Source of the DNA: Gammaproteobacteria bacterium
GTDB lineage: Bacteria; Pseudomonadota; Gammaproteobacteria; SZUA-152
Assembly: GCA_003229995.1 (NCBI GenBank)
Contig: QIGJ01000002.1
Coordinates: 1-9,512 of the forward strand
DNA length: 9,512 nt
Direction of reading: 5' to 3'
Both the position numbers and the translations under genes were made by a program. The notes below the pieces were generated by a model. That model ran no database searches. It was not told where the DNA came from and saw only the letters and a list, made by a program, of their open reading frames with translations. Below are positions 1 through 7,465 of the stretch, piece after piece (the first letter of the stretch is position 1; every line of letters starts with the position of its first letter).

Positions 1-249
<249 letters not shown>

Positions 250-322
250 CGCTCCCCATCGCCGACTCACGGGATAGCGTACGATACCACTTATTATTTT
301 AAGAACGTAGAGCGGAAAAATC

Positions 323-721
323 ATGCAAACAGCATTATTGGCAGTACATATTTTAGTGGCTATCGCCGTTGTTGTTCTAGTGTTAATACAACACGGGAAA
401 GGCGCGGATGCAGGCGCAGCCTTTGGTGCGGGTGCCGCTGGTGGTGCATCAGGTTCGGTGTTTGGTGCGCAGGGTGCGGGCAACTTTCTTTCACGCACTA
501 CCGCAGTTTTAGCCACCATTTTTTTTCTGACCAGCTTGTCCATGGCTTATATGTTTCGGACAACGGATGCGCCAACCAGCCTTATGGAACAGGGCTCTGA
601 GGTGCCAATGACACAAGATGCGCTACCGACGGTTGATAATAATACCGATGCACCGGTTATCCCTGCTACCCCTGAACCCGCAAAACCGGATGAGACCAGC
701 GACGTACCTGAAAGCCGATAA
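323..721 (+). CDS. secG: Protein translocase subunit SecG
   Basis: SecG is the small inner-membrane subunit of the SecYEG channel and assists SecA-driven protein export. The 132-residue product has the family layout: a first transmembrane helix at about residues 3-22, the conserved cytoplasmic loop [15 protein letters not shown] (about 21-35) followed by a Gly/Ala-rich stretch to about 53, and a second helix at about 60-77. The remaining 55 residues form an acidic tail rich in Pro, Thr and Asp, variable in the family and probably disordered. The ATG start is preceded by a modest AGAGCGGA ribosome binding site (310-317). The gene sits between tpiA and tRNA-Leu, as in many gammaproteobacteria, and is probably co-transcribed with the tRNA because no clear terminator or promoter is seen between them. 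Confidence 0.96.
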   Translation: MQTALLAVHILVAIAVVVLVLIQHGKGADAGAAFGAGAAGGASGSVFGAQGAGNFLSRTTAVLATIFFLTSLSMAYMFRTTDAPTSLMEQGSEVPMTQDALPTVDNNTDAPVIPATPEPAKPDETSDVPESR

Positions 722-747
722 TGATGGGGATAATTTGCCATTTTGTG

Positions 748-766
748 AGGTGGGCATTGTCCACCT
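748..766 (+). other. Hairpin downstream of secG
   Basis: AGGTGG (748-753) pairs perfectly with CCACCT (761-766), extendable by one G-T wobble pair, leaving a loop of 5-7 bases. It lies 27 bases after the secG stop. The bases that follow (TACCAATGAGG) are not T-rich, so it does not look like a classical intrinsic terminator. It may be an mRNA 3'-end stabiliser or processing structure between secG and the tRNA. The stem is visible; any role is inference. Confidence 0.4.
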
Positions 767-828
767 TACCAATGAGGAAAGTGAGGAACCGGATTGTTTT
801 GTGGTAATACCGAAACCCTGAAGGCAAA

Positions 829-894
829 GCTTGCTAAAAAGAAAGGTTGTTAAAGAAAGGCTTGCTAAAAAAAATTCGCTAAAAAACAAAAATT
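829..894 (+). repeat. A-rich GCTAAAAA short repeats upstream of tRNA-Leu
   Basis: Three closely spaced copies of a degenerate unit are visible: TTGCTAAAAA at 831-840, TTGCTAAAAAAA at 862-873, and GCTAAAAAACAAAAATT at 878-894. The third matches the units found at 1248-1262 and 1271-1287 on the other side of the tRNA gene. The 722-930 gap holds no supported gene. The copies could be replication-slippage products or A-tract DNA upstream of a stable RNA gene; no function is demonstrated. Confidence 0.5.
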
Positions 895-930
895 GATGCG
901 CATAAAAATAGATGCGTTGAAAAGTATATT

Positions 931-1015
931 GCCGATGTGGTGGAATTGGTAGACACGCTGTCTTGAGGGGGCAGTGGCGAAAGCCGTGCCGGTTCGACTC
1001 CGGCCATCGGCACCA
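931..1015 (+). tRNA. tRNA-Leu (anticodon GAG)
   Basis: A complete class II tRNA can be folded by eye. The acceptor stem is GCCGATG (931-937) with CATCGGC (1005-1011), then discriminator A and an encoded CCA (1013-1015). The D arm is GTGGAATTGGTAGACAC. The anticodon stem CTGTC (958-962) pairs with GGCAG (970-974), with one T-G pair, around loop TTGAGGG. The anticodon GAG at 965-967 reads the CUC and CUU leucine codons. A variable arm TGGCGAAAGCCG forms a small stem, and the T arm GCCGG-TTCGACT-CCGGC is canonical. It corresponds in type and position to E. coli leuU, which also lies after secG. No convincing own promoter is visible, so processing from a secG transcript is likely. Confidence 0.97.
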
Positions 1016-1021
1016 TTTTGT

Positions 1022-1062
1022 TGCAAGCAACCCACAGCTTGCACACGGGTATGCCCGATTTT
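1022..1062 (+). terminator. Two-hairpin structure after tRNA-Leu, possible terminator
   Basis: TGCAAGC (1022-1028) is the inverted repeat of GCTTGCA (1037-1043), a 7-bp stem with an 8-base loop. It is followed at once by CGGG-TATG-CCCG (1046-1057) and then ATTTT. The second stem is only 4 bp and the T-run is short, so termination strength is doubtful. The position, just after the tRNA 3' end and before the nuo promoter candidate, fits the end of the tpiA-secG-tRNA transcript. Confidence 0.4.
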
Positions 1063-1132
1063 GGTGCAGACATGAATAGCCAAGGGCAAATAACATGTTG
1101 ATTCCTATGGGTTATTGCTAAATCATCCAGCC

Positions 1133-1162
1133 TTGACAAGCTCTTTTGAACTAGCCTAGACT
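1133..1162 (+). promoter_or_regulatory. Candidate sigma70 promoter for the nuo operon
   Basis: A perfect -35 hexamer TTGACA (1133-1138) is followed after 18 bases by TAGACT (1157-1162), which matches the -10 consensus TATAAT at four of six positions including the key first T, A and last T. Transcription would start near 1169 and give a 5' leader of roughly 155 nt before nuoA. This is the best promoter-like pair between tRNA-Leu and nuoA. It is a prediction from consensus only. Confidence 0.5.
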
Positions 1163-1240
1163 CGGTGGTTCGCGCAAACGATTTGTATCGTGTTGTTGAG
1201 GGTGCTTTGTTGACAAAAAGCGGACAAGTGTTTGCACTAA

Positions 1241-1287
1241 TTAGTTAGCTAAAACAAAAATTTTTAGTTAGCTAAAAACAAAAAATT
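1241..1287 (+). repeat. Two-copy tandem repeat, period 23 nt
   Basis: The unit beginning TTAGTTAGCTAAAA occurs at 1241-1262 and again at 1264-1287. The copies differ only by single-base changes in A-run length. Each contains the palindromic core TTAGCTAA followed by an A-tract, C, and a second A-tract ending in TT. The 3' half of the unit recurs at 878-894 on the other side of tRNA-Leu. It lies in the nuoA leader, 38 bases before the start codon. It may be slippage-generated or a binding site for a DNA-bending regulator; neither is shown. Confidence 0.65.
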
Positions 1288-1324
1288 ATAATAATAATAT
1301 TCTGCGGGTGGGGCTCGAACCTTC

Positions 1325-1681
1325 ATGCTTGAAAATTATGTACCGATATTGGTGTTTTTACTGTTGGGTCTGATTTTTGGCATAGCGCCAATTGCCATGG
1401 CTTATATGCTGGGACCACAGCGTCCTGATGACGCCAAACTGTCACCCTATGAATGTGGCTTCGAGGCCTTCGAAGATTCGCGCATGAAGTTTGATGTGCG
1501 TTTTTATCTCGTGGCGATTTTGTTTATCATTTTCGATCTGGAAATTGCTTTCATGTTCCCCTGGGCTGTGGTGTTGGAAGAGTTGGGTGTGTATGGCTTT
1601 TGGGTTATGTTCGTCTTCCTGGCAATTCTGATTGTGGGTTTTGCCTACGAGTGGAAAAAAGGAGCGATGGAATGGGATTAG
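1325..1681 (+). CDS. nuoA: NADH-quinone oxidoreductase subunit A
   Basis: NuoA (ND3 homologue) is a small inner-membrane subunit of complex I near the quinone chamber. The 118-residue product has the usual length and three transmembrane helices, at about residues 8-29, 60-80 and 89-108. The loop between helices 1 and 2 carries the conserved motif YECGFE (42-47), whose Cys44 corresponds to the redox-sensitive ND3 loop cysteine. The motif FDLEIAF follows at 70-76, with the conserved acidic residues of helix 2. There is no in-frame start upstream before a stop at 1292-1294, so ATG 1325 is fixed. The ribosome binding site is poor: only GGGTGGGG (1306-1313) lies at a plausible distance. It is the first gene of the operon and overlaps nuoB by 10 nt. 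Confidence 0.97.
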   Translation: MLENYVPILVFLLLGLIFGIAPIAMAYMLGPQRPDDAKLSPYECGFEAFEDSRMKFDVRFYLVAILFIIFDLEIAFMFPWAVVLEELGVYGFWVMFVFLAILIVGFAYEWKKGAMEWD

Positions 1682-2148
1682 AAGGCGTACTTGAAAAAGG
1701 GATTGTTACCACCTCTGCTGACAAGCTCATCAACTGGGCGCGCACTGGCTCGTTGTGGCCAATGACCTTTGGCTTGGCGTGTTGTGCGGTAGAAATGATG
1801 CACGCAGGTGCTGCGCGGTACGATCTTGACCGCTTTGGTATCCTTTTCCGGCCCAGCCCCCGTCAATCCGATGTCATGATTGTGGCCGGTACGCTGGTGA
1901 ATAAAATGGCACCGGCGCTGCGCAAGGTGTATGACCAGATGGCGGAGCCACGCTGGGTTATTTCCATGGGCTCCTGCGCCAATGGCGGTGGTTATTATCA
2001 TTATTCCTATTCGGTGGTGCGCGGGTGTGATCGCATAGTGCCGGTGGATATTTATGTGCCGGGTTGTCCGCCCACAGCAGAAGCATTGTTGTATGGCATC
2101 ATACAATTACAAAATAAAATAAAACGCACAAACACCATTGCCCGTTAA
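1672..2148 (+). CDS. nuoB: NADH-quinone oxidoreductase subunit B (cluster N2 subunit)
   Basis: NuoB (PSST/NDUFS7 homologue) is the peripheral-arm subunit that binds terminal [4Fe-4S] cluster N2, which passes electrons to quinone at the NuoB-NuoD interface. All four ligands are visible in the 158-residue product: the tandem Cys37-Cys38 in [10 protein letters not shown], Cys102 in [10 protein letters not shown] and Cys132 in [14 protein letters not shown]. The C-terminus [11 protein letters not shown] is typical of proteobacterial NuoB. The frame is open further upstream, but ATG 1672 has a strong AAGGAG (1659-1664) seven bases before it and gives the expected N-terminus. The start lies inside the last codons of nuoA, so translation is probably coupled. 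A gap of 100 bp separates it from nuoC. Confidence 0.97.
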   Translation: MGLEGVLEKGIVTTSADKLINWARTGSLWPMTFGLACCAVEMMHAGAARYDLDRFGILFRPSPRQSDVMIVAGTLVNKMAPALRKVYDQMAEPRWVISMGSCANGGGYYHYSYSVVRGCDRIVPVDIYVPGCPPTAEALLYGIIQLQNKIKRTNTIAR

Positions 2149-2248
2149 CGTCTTTGGCCGGATGGCTGGAGCGGGAAGGGATGTGCGCAGTAGAAATGCG
2201 TGTTTGTGAAAGTCAGAGAAGTAGAGAGGGCGAGGGATATTTTTGCTG

Positions 2249-2944
2249 ATGAGTAATGCTGTCGACAAACTTGTTGCGTGTCTGCAAGACCGTTTTGGTC
2301 GTGCGATTTCTGTTGGCGTTGCTTTTTCCGAAGTGACTGCTGAAATTGCTGCCAAAGATGTTCTGGCGACATGCACTGCTTTGCGGGATGATGCAGATTT
2401 TGCGTTTACGCAACTCTCGGATCTTTGTGCGGTGGATTATCTCACGTTTGGCCAAGCCGAATGGGAGACCACAGGTGCAACCGGTAGTGGTTTTAGCCGT
2501 GGTGTTGATGAACATGAGGTCGTCCCCAGTACCGGTGGAAACCAACGTCGCTTTGCGGTGGTGTATCACCTGCTGTCGATTACCCATAATGTCCGTCTGC
2601 GTCTCAAGGTTTATCTGAATGAAGATGAGCCTATTATTGATTCTGTTGTGCCTGTCTGGACCGGTGCCGACTGGTTTGAACGTGAAGCTTTTGACCTTTT
2701 CGGCGTTATGTTTACCGGCCACCCGGATTTGCGTCGTTTGTTGACAGATTATGGTTTTATTGGTCACCCCTTCCGTAAAGACTTCCCACTGATTGGTAAT
2801 GTTGAAATGCGTTACGACGCAGAAAAGCGCCGTGTTGTTTATGAGCCCGTCAGTATCACACCGCGCACCCTGGTGCCCAAAGTGATTCGTAAAGATCAGG
2901 CAGATCATCTGACGGGCAATCAAGGTGGCAGCCACAATGCCTGA
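2249..2944 (+). CDS. nuoC: NADH-quinone oxidoreductase subunit C
   Basis: NuoC (30-kDa/NDUFS3 homologue) is a scaffold subunit of the hydrophilic connecting module of complex I and has no cofactor. The 231-residue product contains the family signature at about residues 145-170: ERE, then [20 protein letters not shown], then [15 protein letters not shown]. Between about residues 74 and 98 there is a polar Gly/Ser-rich insert containing GFSRGV, of the kind I recall from Xanthomonadales and some other gammaproteobacteria. It is not fused to nuoD. ATG 2249 is preferred over the in-frame TTG at 2243 because GAGGGA (2232-2237) is 11 bases upstream and the N-terminus MSNAVDKL looks natural; the choice is not certain. 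It overlaps nuoD by 8 nt. Confidence 0.95.
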   Translation: MSNAVDKLVACLQDRFGRAISVGVAFSEVTAEIAAKDVLATCTALRDDADFAFTQLSDLCAVDYLTFGQAEWETTGATGSGFSRGVDEHEVVPSTGGNQRRFAVVYHLLSITHNVRLRLKVYLNEDEPIIDSVVPVWTGADWFEREAFDLFGVMFTGHPDLRRLLTDYGFIGHPFRKDFPLIGNVEMRYDAEKRRVVYEPVSITPRTLVPKVIRKDQADHLTGNQGGSHNA

Positions 2945-4190
2945 AATTAAAAATTACACCCTGAATTTTGGACCCCAACACCCATCGGCGCATGGTGTGT
3001 TACGTCTGGTGCTGGAAATGGACGGTGAAACCATTGAACGCGCCGATCCGCATATTGGCTTGTTGCATCGTGCCACCGAAAAACTGGCGGAATCCAAGCC
3101 TTACAATCAAAGTATTCCCTACATGGATCGGCTCGATTATGTTTCCATGATGTGCAATGAGCATGGTTATGTACAGGCGCTGGAAAGAATGCTGGGCGTT
3201 GAAGCGCCGGAGCGTGCCCAATACATCCGTGTCATGTTTGATGAAATTACACGTATTCTGAATCACTTGATGTGGTTAGGTGCCCATGCGCTGGATATTG
3301 GCGCGATGACTATTTTTCTCTATGCCTTCCGTGAGCGTGAAGACCTGATGGATATGTATGAGGCAGTTTCCGGTGCGCGCATGCATGCGGCCTATTATCG
3401 TCCGGGCGGTGTGTACCGTGATCTACCGGGCAGCATGCCGCAATACGAGGCATCCAAATGGCACAGTCAAAAAGAAGTTGATGTCAAAAACAGCAATCGC
3501 CAGGGCAGTCTGCTGGATTTCATCGAAGATTTTGTCAATCGTTTTCCCAACTGTGTCGATGAATATGAAACGCTGTTAACCGATAACCGTATCTGGAAAC
3601 AGCGTACGGTGGATATTGGTGTAGTGAGTCCCGAACGCGCCCTGCAACTGGGTTTTACCGGGCCGATGTTGCGTGGCTCCGGCATTGAATGGGATCTGCG
3701 TAAAAAACAACCGTATGCCGTTTATGACAAACTGGATTTTGATATCCCGGTGGGGCTTACCGGTGACAGTTATGACCGTTATCTGGTGCGCATTGAAGAA
3801 ATGCGTCAGTCTACCCATATTATTAAACAGTGCATCAAGTGGCTGCGTGAAAACCCCGGCCCGGTCATGCTGGACAACTACAAATTAACACCGCCTGATC
3901 GTGAGCACATGAAAGGTGACATGGAGTCATTGATCCACCACTTCAAGTTATTTACCGAAGGTTATGCCTTGCCTGAAGGTGAAGTGTACAGCGCGGTAGA
4001 ACACCCCAAAGGTGAATTTGGTGTGTACCTTGTTTCAGATGGCTCAAACAAGCCCTATCGTTTGAAAATTCGTGCGCCAGGTTTTGCACATATTTCTTCA
4101 CTGAATGAAATGACCCAGGGCCATATGCTCGCCGATGTGGTAGCGATCATTGGTACACAGGATATTGTATTTGGTGAGGTGGATCGTTAA
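2937..4190 (+). CDS. nuoD: NADH-quinone oxidoreductase subunit D
   Basis: NuoD (49-kDa/NDUFS2 homologue, related to the large subunit of [NiFe] hydrogenases) forms the quinone-reduction site with NuoB. The product is 417 residues, the usual size. The start reads [20 protein letters not shown], placing quinone-site His19, and Tyr68 lies in RLDYVSMM; their 49-residue spacing matches His38/Tyr87 of the Thermus homologue. The 49-kDa signature around residues 43-60 ([20 protein letters not shown]) is intact. The frame extends to a GTG at 2925, but ATG 2937 gives the standard N-terminus and has AAGGTGG (2921-2927) nine bases ahead. The start overlaps the nuoC stop by 8 nt, and the stop TAA shares one base with the nuoE ATG. 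Both imply translational coupling. Confidence 0.97.
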   Translation: MPEIKNYTLNFGPQHPSAHGVLRLVLEMDGETIERADPHIGLLHRATEKLAESKPYNQSIPYMDRLDYVSMMCNEHGYVQALERMLGVEAPERAQYIRVMFDEITRILNHLMWLGAHALDIGAMTIFLYAFREREDLMDMYEAVSGARMHAAYYRPGGVYRDLPGSMPQYEASKWHSQKEVDVKNSNRQGSLLDFIEDFVNRFPNCVDEYETLLTDNRIWKQRTVDIGVVSPERALQLGFTGPMLRGSGIEWDLRKKQPYAVYDKLDFDIPVGLTGDSYDRYLVRIEEMRQSTHIIKQCIKWLRENPGPVMLDNYKLTPPDREHMKGDMESLIHHFKLFTEGYALPEGEVYSAVEHPKGEFGVYLVSDGSNKPYRLKIRAPGFAHISSLNEMTQGHMLADVVAIIGTQDIVFGEVDR

Positions 4191-4705
4191 TGGCTGCCGT
4201 AATGAACCCGGATGAGAATCAAGGTGACACTGTGCTTTCTGTAGAATCGCTCGCTAAAATTGATCAATGGGTCGCAAAATATCCGGTGGAACAAAAGCAG
4301 TCTGCGGTGATGGCGGCATTACGTATTGCCCAGGAAGCCAATAGTGGTTATCTGACCACTGAATTAATGGATGCTGTGGCAGACTATCTCGACATGCCGC
4401 GTGTTTCGGTTTATGAAGTCGCGACGTTTTACTCCATGTATGAATTAACACCGGTTGGCAAACACAAAATTTGTGTGTGTACGAATATTTCCTGCATGCT
4501 GTGCGGTTCGGATGAGATTGTTGCCCACTTCAAAAAACGACTGGGCATTGGTCTGGGTGAAACCACGGCGGATGGTCGCATTACCTTGAAAGAAGTTGAA
4601 TGTCTGGGTGCCTGTGTCGGCGCGCCCATGTTGCAGATTGACCGGCAATATTTTGAGTACCTGACACCTGAAACGATTGATAAAATTCTGGATGGCTTGG
4701 ATTAG
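4190..4705 (+). CDS. nuoE: NADH-quinone oxidoreductase subunit E
   Basis: NuoE (24-kDa/NDUFV2 homologue) has a thioredoxin-like fold carrying [2Fe-2S] cluster N1a next to the FMN site of NuoF in the NADH-oxidising module. The 171-residue product has the expected helical N-terminal half (about 20-85) and then the four ligands: Cys97 and Cys102 in [11 protein letters not shown], and Cys138 and Cys142 in [13 protein letters not shown] 4190 overlaps the nuoD stop as TAATG and has GGTGAGGTGG (4173-4182) upstream. A second in-frame ATG at 4202 is possible but has no better binding site. nuoF follows after 17 bp. All expected residues are intact. Confidence 0.96.
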   Translation: MAAVMNPDENQGDTVLSVESLAKIDQWVAKYPVEQKQSAVMAALRIAQEANSGYLTTELMDAVADYLDMPRVSVYEVATFYSMYELTPVGKHKICVCTNISCMLCGSDEIVAHFKKRLGIGLGETTADGRITLKEVECLGACVGAPMLQIDRQYFEYLTPETIDKILDGLD

Positions 4706-4722
4706 CCGGGAAACTGAATGTA

Positions 4723-6018
4723 ATGGCCAATGAAGTCTGTTTTAAAAACCTGCACCTGGACAAACCCTGGACCCTGGAGGTCTATCAGACTGAGGGTGGT
4801 TATGAGGTGTGGAAAAAAATTCTGGCAGAGAAAACCTCGCCGGAAGATATCATTGCGGAATTAAAAACGTCTGCTTTGCGCGGTCGTGGTGGTGCGGGTT
4901 TTCCCACCGGCCTGAAATGGAGTTTCATGCCGCGCAATACGCCGGGTCAAAAATATATCGTCTGTAATTCTGACGAAGGTGAACCGGGAACCTGTAAAGA
5001 CCGGGATATTTTGCGCTTTAATCCACATGCGTTAGTGGAAGGGATGGCCATTGCGGCATACAGCATTGGTGCGACCGCTGGTTATAATTATATTCGCGGT
5101 GAATTCTGGGAGCCGTATGAGCGTTTCCAGCAAGCCATTGATGATGCTTATGCGGTAGGTTTACTGGGCAAAAACATTATGGGTTCTGGTGTGGATTTTG
5201 ATTTACATACCCATCTGGGTGGCGGTGCGTATATTTGTGGTGAAGAAACCGCCTTGCTGGAATCCCTTGAAGGTAAAAAAGGACAGCCTCGGTTCAAACC
5301 CCCGTTCCCGGCAAGTTTTGGTCTGTACGGCAGACCGACCACAATCAATAACACCGAAACACTGGCATCCGTACCCTTGATATTGAAGAATGGCGGGCAG
5401 TGGTTTCTCGATATTGGCAAGCCCAATAATGGGGGGCCAAAGCTTTTTAGTGTGAGCGGTCATGTGAATAAACCCGGAAATTTTGAAATCCCTATGGGCA
5501 CACCTTTTCCGGAATTACTGGAAATGGCAGGTGGTGTGCGCGGTGGCAACACGCTCAAGGCGGTGATTCCGGGTGGCTCGTCAACGCCAGTATTAACCGG
5601 CGAAGAAATGATGGATGTCACCATGGATTATGACTCGATTGCCAAAGCGGGCTCGATGCTGGGTGCAGGTTCAGTCATCATTATGGATGAAACCACCTGC
5701 ATGGTGCGCGCACTGAGCCGTATCTCGCATTTTTATTATGAAGAGTCCTGCGGCCAGTGTACGCCTTGTCGAGAAGGCACTGGCTGGTTGTCACGAGTGG
5801 TACATCGTATTGAACATGGCCAGGGTAAACAGGAAGACCTGGATTTATTACTGGACGTGGCAGATAAAATTCAGGGTCGGACTATTTGTGCGTTAGGTGA
5901 TGCGGCGGCAATGCCGGTCAGCAGTTTTGTAAAAAAATTCAGAGATGAGTTTCAATATCACATTGATCACAAGGCCTGCATGGTTGGCGCAGGCAGCGCG
6001 TCGCTAACGACGAATTAA
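4723..6018 (+). CDS. nuoF: NADH-quinone oxidoreductase subunit F (FMN and NADH-binding)
   Basis: NuoF (51-kDa/NDUFV1 homologue) oxidises NADH through bound FMN and passes electrons to [4Fe-4S] cluster N3. The 431-residue product carries the glycine-rich nucleotide-binding segment [10 protein letters not shown] (54-63), the FMN/NADH-site motif [13 protein letters not shown] (about 84-96), [19 protein letters not shown] (about 166-184), and the N3 ligands Cys343, Cys346 and Cys349 in [15 protein letters not shown] plus Cys389 in [14 protein letters not shown] 4723 gives the family N-terminus; its binding site is weak (CGGGAAA about ten bases upstream), so coupling to nuoE translation is plausible. 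The family is also found in hydrogenases and formate dehydrogenases, but the flanking nuo genes settle the assignment. The gap to nuoG is unusually long, at 94 bp. Confidence 0.97.
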   Translation: MANEVCFKNLHLDKPWTLEVYQTEGGYEVWKKILAEKTSPEDIIAELKTSALRGRGGAGFPTGLKWSFMPRNTPGQKYIVCNSDEGEPGTCKDRDILRFNPHALVEGMAIAAYSIGATAGYNYIRGEFWEPYERFQQAIDDAYAVGLLGKNIMGSGVDFDLHTHLGGGAYICGEETALLESLEGKKGQPRFKPPFPASFGLYGRPTTINNTETLASVPLILKNGGQWFLDIGKPNNGGPKLFSVSGHVNKPGNFEIPMGTPFPELLEMAGGVRGGNTLKAVIPGGSSTPVLTGEEMMDVTMDYDSIAKAGSMLGAGSVIIMDETTCMVRALSRISHFYYEESCGQCTPCREGTGWLSRVVHRIEHGQGKQEDLDLLLDVADKIQGRTICALGDAAAMPVSSFVKKFRDEFQYHIDHKACMVGAGSASLTTN

Positions 6019-6025
6019 TGGTGAA

Positions 6026-6040
6026 TGACAACATTTGTCA
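6026..6040 (+). repeat. Palindrome in the nuoF-nuoG gap
   Basis: TGACAA (6026-6031) and TTGTCA (6035-6040) form a perfect 6-bp inverted repeat with a 3-base centre, starting eight bases after the nuoF stop. It could be an operator half-site pair or a small mRNA hairpin. It is short enough to occur by chance. Confidence 0.4.
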
Positions 6041-6075
6041 CTACACAGCAATGAACGACAATGATTTTAAAAACG

Positions 6076-6087
6076 ATTTTTAAAAAT
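6076..6087 (+). repeat. AT palindrome upstream of nuoG
   Basis: ATTTTTAAAAAT is a perfect 12-base palindrome ending 25 bases before the nuoG ATG. An imperfect copy of the same tract precedes it at 6063-6075 (GATTTTAAAAACG), so the region looks like a slipped duplication. The AT-rich, weakly structured leader may aid initiation at nuoG, which lacks a clear purine-rich ribosome binding site. Role unknown. Confidence 0.45.
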
Positions 6088-6112
6088 GACATTTAAACGG
6101 TGTAAATAAACG

Positions 6113-7465
6113 ATGGTTAACATCGAAATAGACGGCAAACAACTGGAAGTCACAGAAGGTGCGATGGTGATTGAGGCGGCCGATGACGCGGACATTTATA
6201 TTCCGCGATTCTGCTACCATAAAAAACTGTCCATTGCCGCCAATTGCCGGATGTGCTTGATTGATGTGGAAAAGGTGGGCAAGGCATTACCGGCTTGTGC
6301 AACCCCGGTAACGGATGGCATGAAAATCAGCACCCGTTCCGAAAAGGCGATCGAAGCGCAAAAAAGCGTGATGGAGTTTTTGTTAATCAATCATCCGCTG
6401 GATTGCCCGATTTGTGATCAGGGGGGTGAATGTGAATTACAGGATATTGCCATGGGTTATGGCGGTGATGTGTCGATCTATTCTGAGCAAAAACGGGTTG
6501 TTGAAAATAAAGACTTTGGCCCGTTAATTTCGGGTGATATGACACGCTGCATCCATTGCACACGTTGCGTGCGTTTTGGTGAAGAAGTGGCAGGCATCAA
6601 AGAACTGGGGGCGACCGGGCGTGGTGAGCACATGGAAATTGGTACCTATGTGCAATTGAGCCTGAATTCAGAAATGTCTGGCAATGTGATTGATCTTTGC
6701 CCTGTGGGCGCATTGACCGCAAAACCGTCTCGCTTTACGGCACGCGCCTGGGAAATGGTGCAGCACGAAAGCATCGCGCCGCATGATTGCATGGGCTCGA
6801 ATATCCTGCTGCATACTTTCCGTAATCAGGTTGTGAGGGTTGTGCCCAAAGAAAACGAAGAAATTAATGAAACCTGGCTGGCGGATCGTGATCGCTTCAG
6901 TTATGAAGGACTGAACAGTGATGAACGTCTCACCGTACCGATGGTGAAAACCGATGGGCAATGGCAGGAAGTTGATTGGGACACAGCATTGCAAAAAGCC
7001 GTGGGTGGCATTAGTAAACTGCTTAGCGAGCAGGGCGGGGAACAGCTGGGTGCTATTGCCTCACCCAATATGACCATCGAAGAATTGTTTTTGCTGCAAA
7101 AAATGATGCGCAGTGTCGGCTCCGGTAATATTGACCACCGCATCGGGCAGATTGACTTTACCGACCAGGATGACGAACCAGTCTTCCCCTGGCTGGGACA
7201 ATCAATAGTGGACCTGGAAAACAACGATGCCGTTTTGTTGGTGGGTTGTAATGCCCGCCATGATCAGCCCATTGCCGGGCACAGAATCCGCAAAGCGGAA
7301 CTTGCCGGGGCGCGCATTATGGCGGTCAATCCGGTGGATTATGATTTTAATTTTTCGCTGGCGGCAAAAAAAATCGCCAGTCCGGCAAAATTATTGCAGG
7401 AACTGGGCGGTATTCTTAAAGCCCTGGCGGCCACATCCAATGTCACATTGCCGTTATCAACATAA
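6113..7465 (+). CDS. nuoG: NADH-quinone oxidoreductase subunit G, N-terminal part of a frameshifted gene
   Basis: NuoG (75-kDa/NDUFS1 homologue) carries the iron-sulfur chain of the NADH module. This 450-residue part contains the full cofactor domain. N1b ligands are Cys34, Cys45, Cys48 and Cys62; N5 ligands are His94, Cys98, Cys101 and Cys107 in HPLDCPICDQGGEC; N4 ligands are Cys146, Cys149, Cys152 and Cys196. The extra N7 cluster of E. coli and Thermus is absent: only one Cys (PHDCMGSN) remains at that place. From about residue 215 the molybdopterin-oxidoreductase-like domain begins, then the frame ends early at TAA 7463-7465, about 330 residues short of a normal NuoG. The rest continues in the -1 frame. 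The ribosome binding site is weak. Function depends on whether the frameshift is real. Confidence 0.93.
   Translation: MVNIEIDGKQLEVTEGAMVIEAADDADIYIPRFCYHKKLSIAANCRMCLIDVEKVGKALPACATPVTDGMKISTRSEKAIEAQKSVMEFLLINHPLDCPICDQGGECELQDIAMGYGGDVSIYSEQKRVVENKDFGPLISGDMTRCIHCTRCVRFGEEVAGIKELGATGRGEHMEIGTYVQLSLNSEMSGNVIDLCPVGALTAKPSRFTARAWEMVQHESIAPHDCMGSNILLHTFRNQVVRVVPKENEEINETWLADRDRFSYEGLNSDERLTVPMVKTDGQWQEVDWDTALQKAVGGISKLLSEQGGEQLGAIASPNMTIEELFLLQKMMRSVGSGNIDHRIGQIDFTDQDDEPVFPWLGQSIVDLENNDAVLLVGCNARHDQPIAGHRIRKAELAGARIMAVNPVDYDFNFSLAAKKIASPAKLLQELGGILKALAATSNVTLPLST
7420..7465 (+). other. Interval containing the nuoG frame break (one base apparently missing)
   Basis: The upstream frame stays NuoG-like up to about KALAATSNVTLPLST and then meets TAA at 7463-7465. 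The downstream frame is closed by TAA at 7417-7419 and open from 7420 to 8451. The switch must therefore lie in 7420-7465 and equals a loss of one base (or gain of two). Adding one base just before the stop, for example in the AA of TCAACATAAATG, joins ...LPLS to NINVDSTHEKIARELNEA without interruption and restores 779 residues in total. Confidence 0.85.

Larger units (their letters stand above)
1016..1324 (+). other. Non-coding region between tRNA-Leu and nuoA (nuo operon leader)
   Basis: This 309-base stretch has no credible coding region. In order it holds two hairpins directly after the tRNA (1022-1062), a strong sigma70-like promoter candidate (1133-1162), a second perfect TTGACA (1210-1215) without a good -10 partner, a 23-nt-period tandem repeat (1241-1287), an AT-rich run of ATA repeats (1286-1300), and an abruptly GC-rich 20-mer (1302-1321) just before the nuoA start codon. 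No FNR-type TTGAT-N4-ATCAA box was found by eye. Confidence 0.7.

Noticed and set aside
618..821. 67-codon + strand frame overlapping the 3' end of secG.
   Set aside because: Most of it is an alternative frame of secG; the part beyond the secG stop has no recognisable domain and no ribosome binding site.
623..1096. Antisense open frames of 157 and 86 codons across tRNA-Leu, with peptides like WPESNRHG and GVEPAR.
   Set aside because: These peptides are the well-known translation artefact of the complement of tRNA-Leu genes; the tRNA itself explains the sequence.
1210..1238. Second perfect TTGACA (1210-1215) as an additional nuoA promoter.
   Set aside because: At 16-18 base spacing the best -10 (TGCACT) matches only three of six consensus positions, so it is not supported as a promoter.
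2213..2935. 240-codon open frame on the - strand across the whole of nuoC.
   Set aside because: It is the antisense shadow of nuoC, whose own frame carries the full complex I 30-kDa signature; the antisense product shows no recognisable motif.
7366..7373. Run of eight A in nuoG (GCA AAA AAA ATC), a possible -1 slippery site that might explain the frame break.
   Set aside because: A -1 slip here meets TAA at 7417-7419 after about 14 codons and would not reach the downstream NuoG frame. The original frame also stays NuoG-like well past this point.
7420..7465. Programmed -1 frameshifting as the cause of the split nuoG.
   Set aside because: No X XXY YYZ heptamer in the right phase is present in the only interval where the switch can occur, and I know of no precedent for recoding of nuoG.
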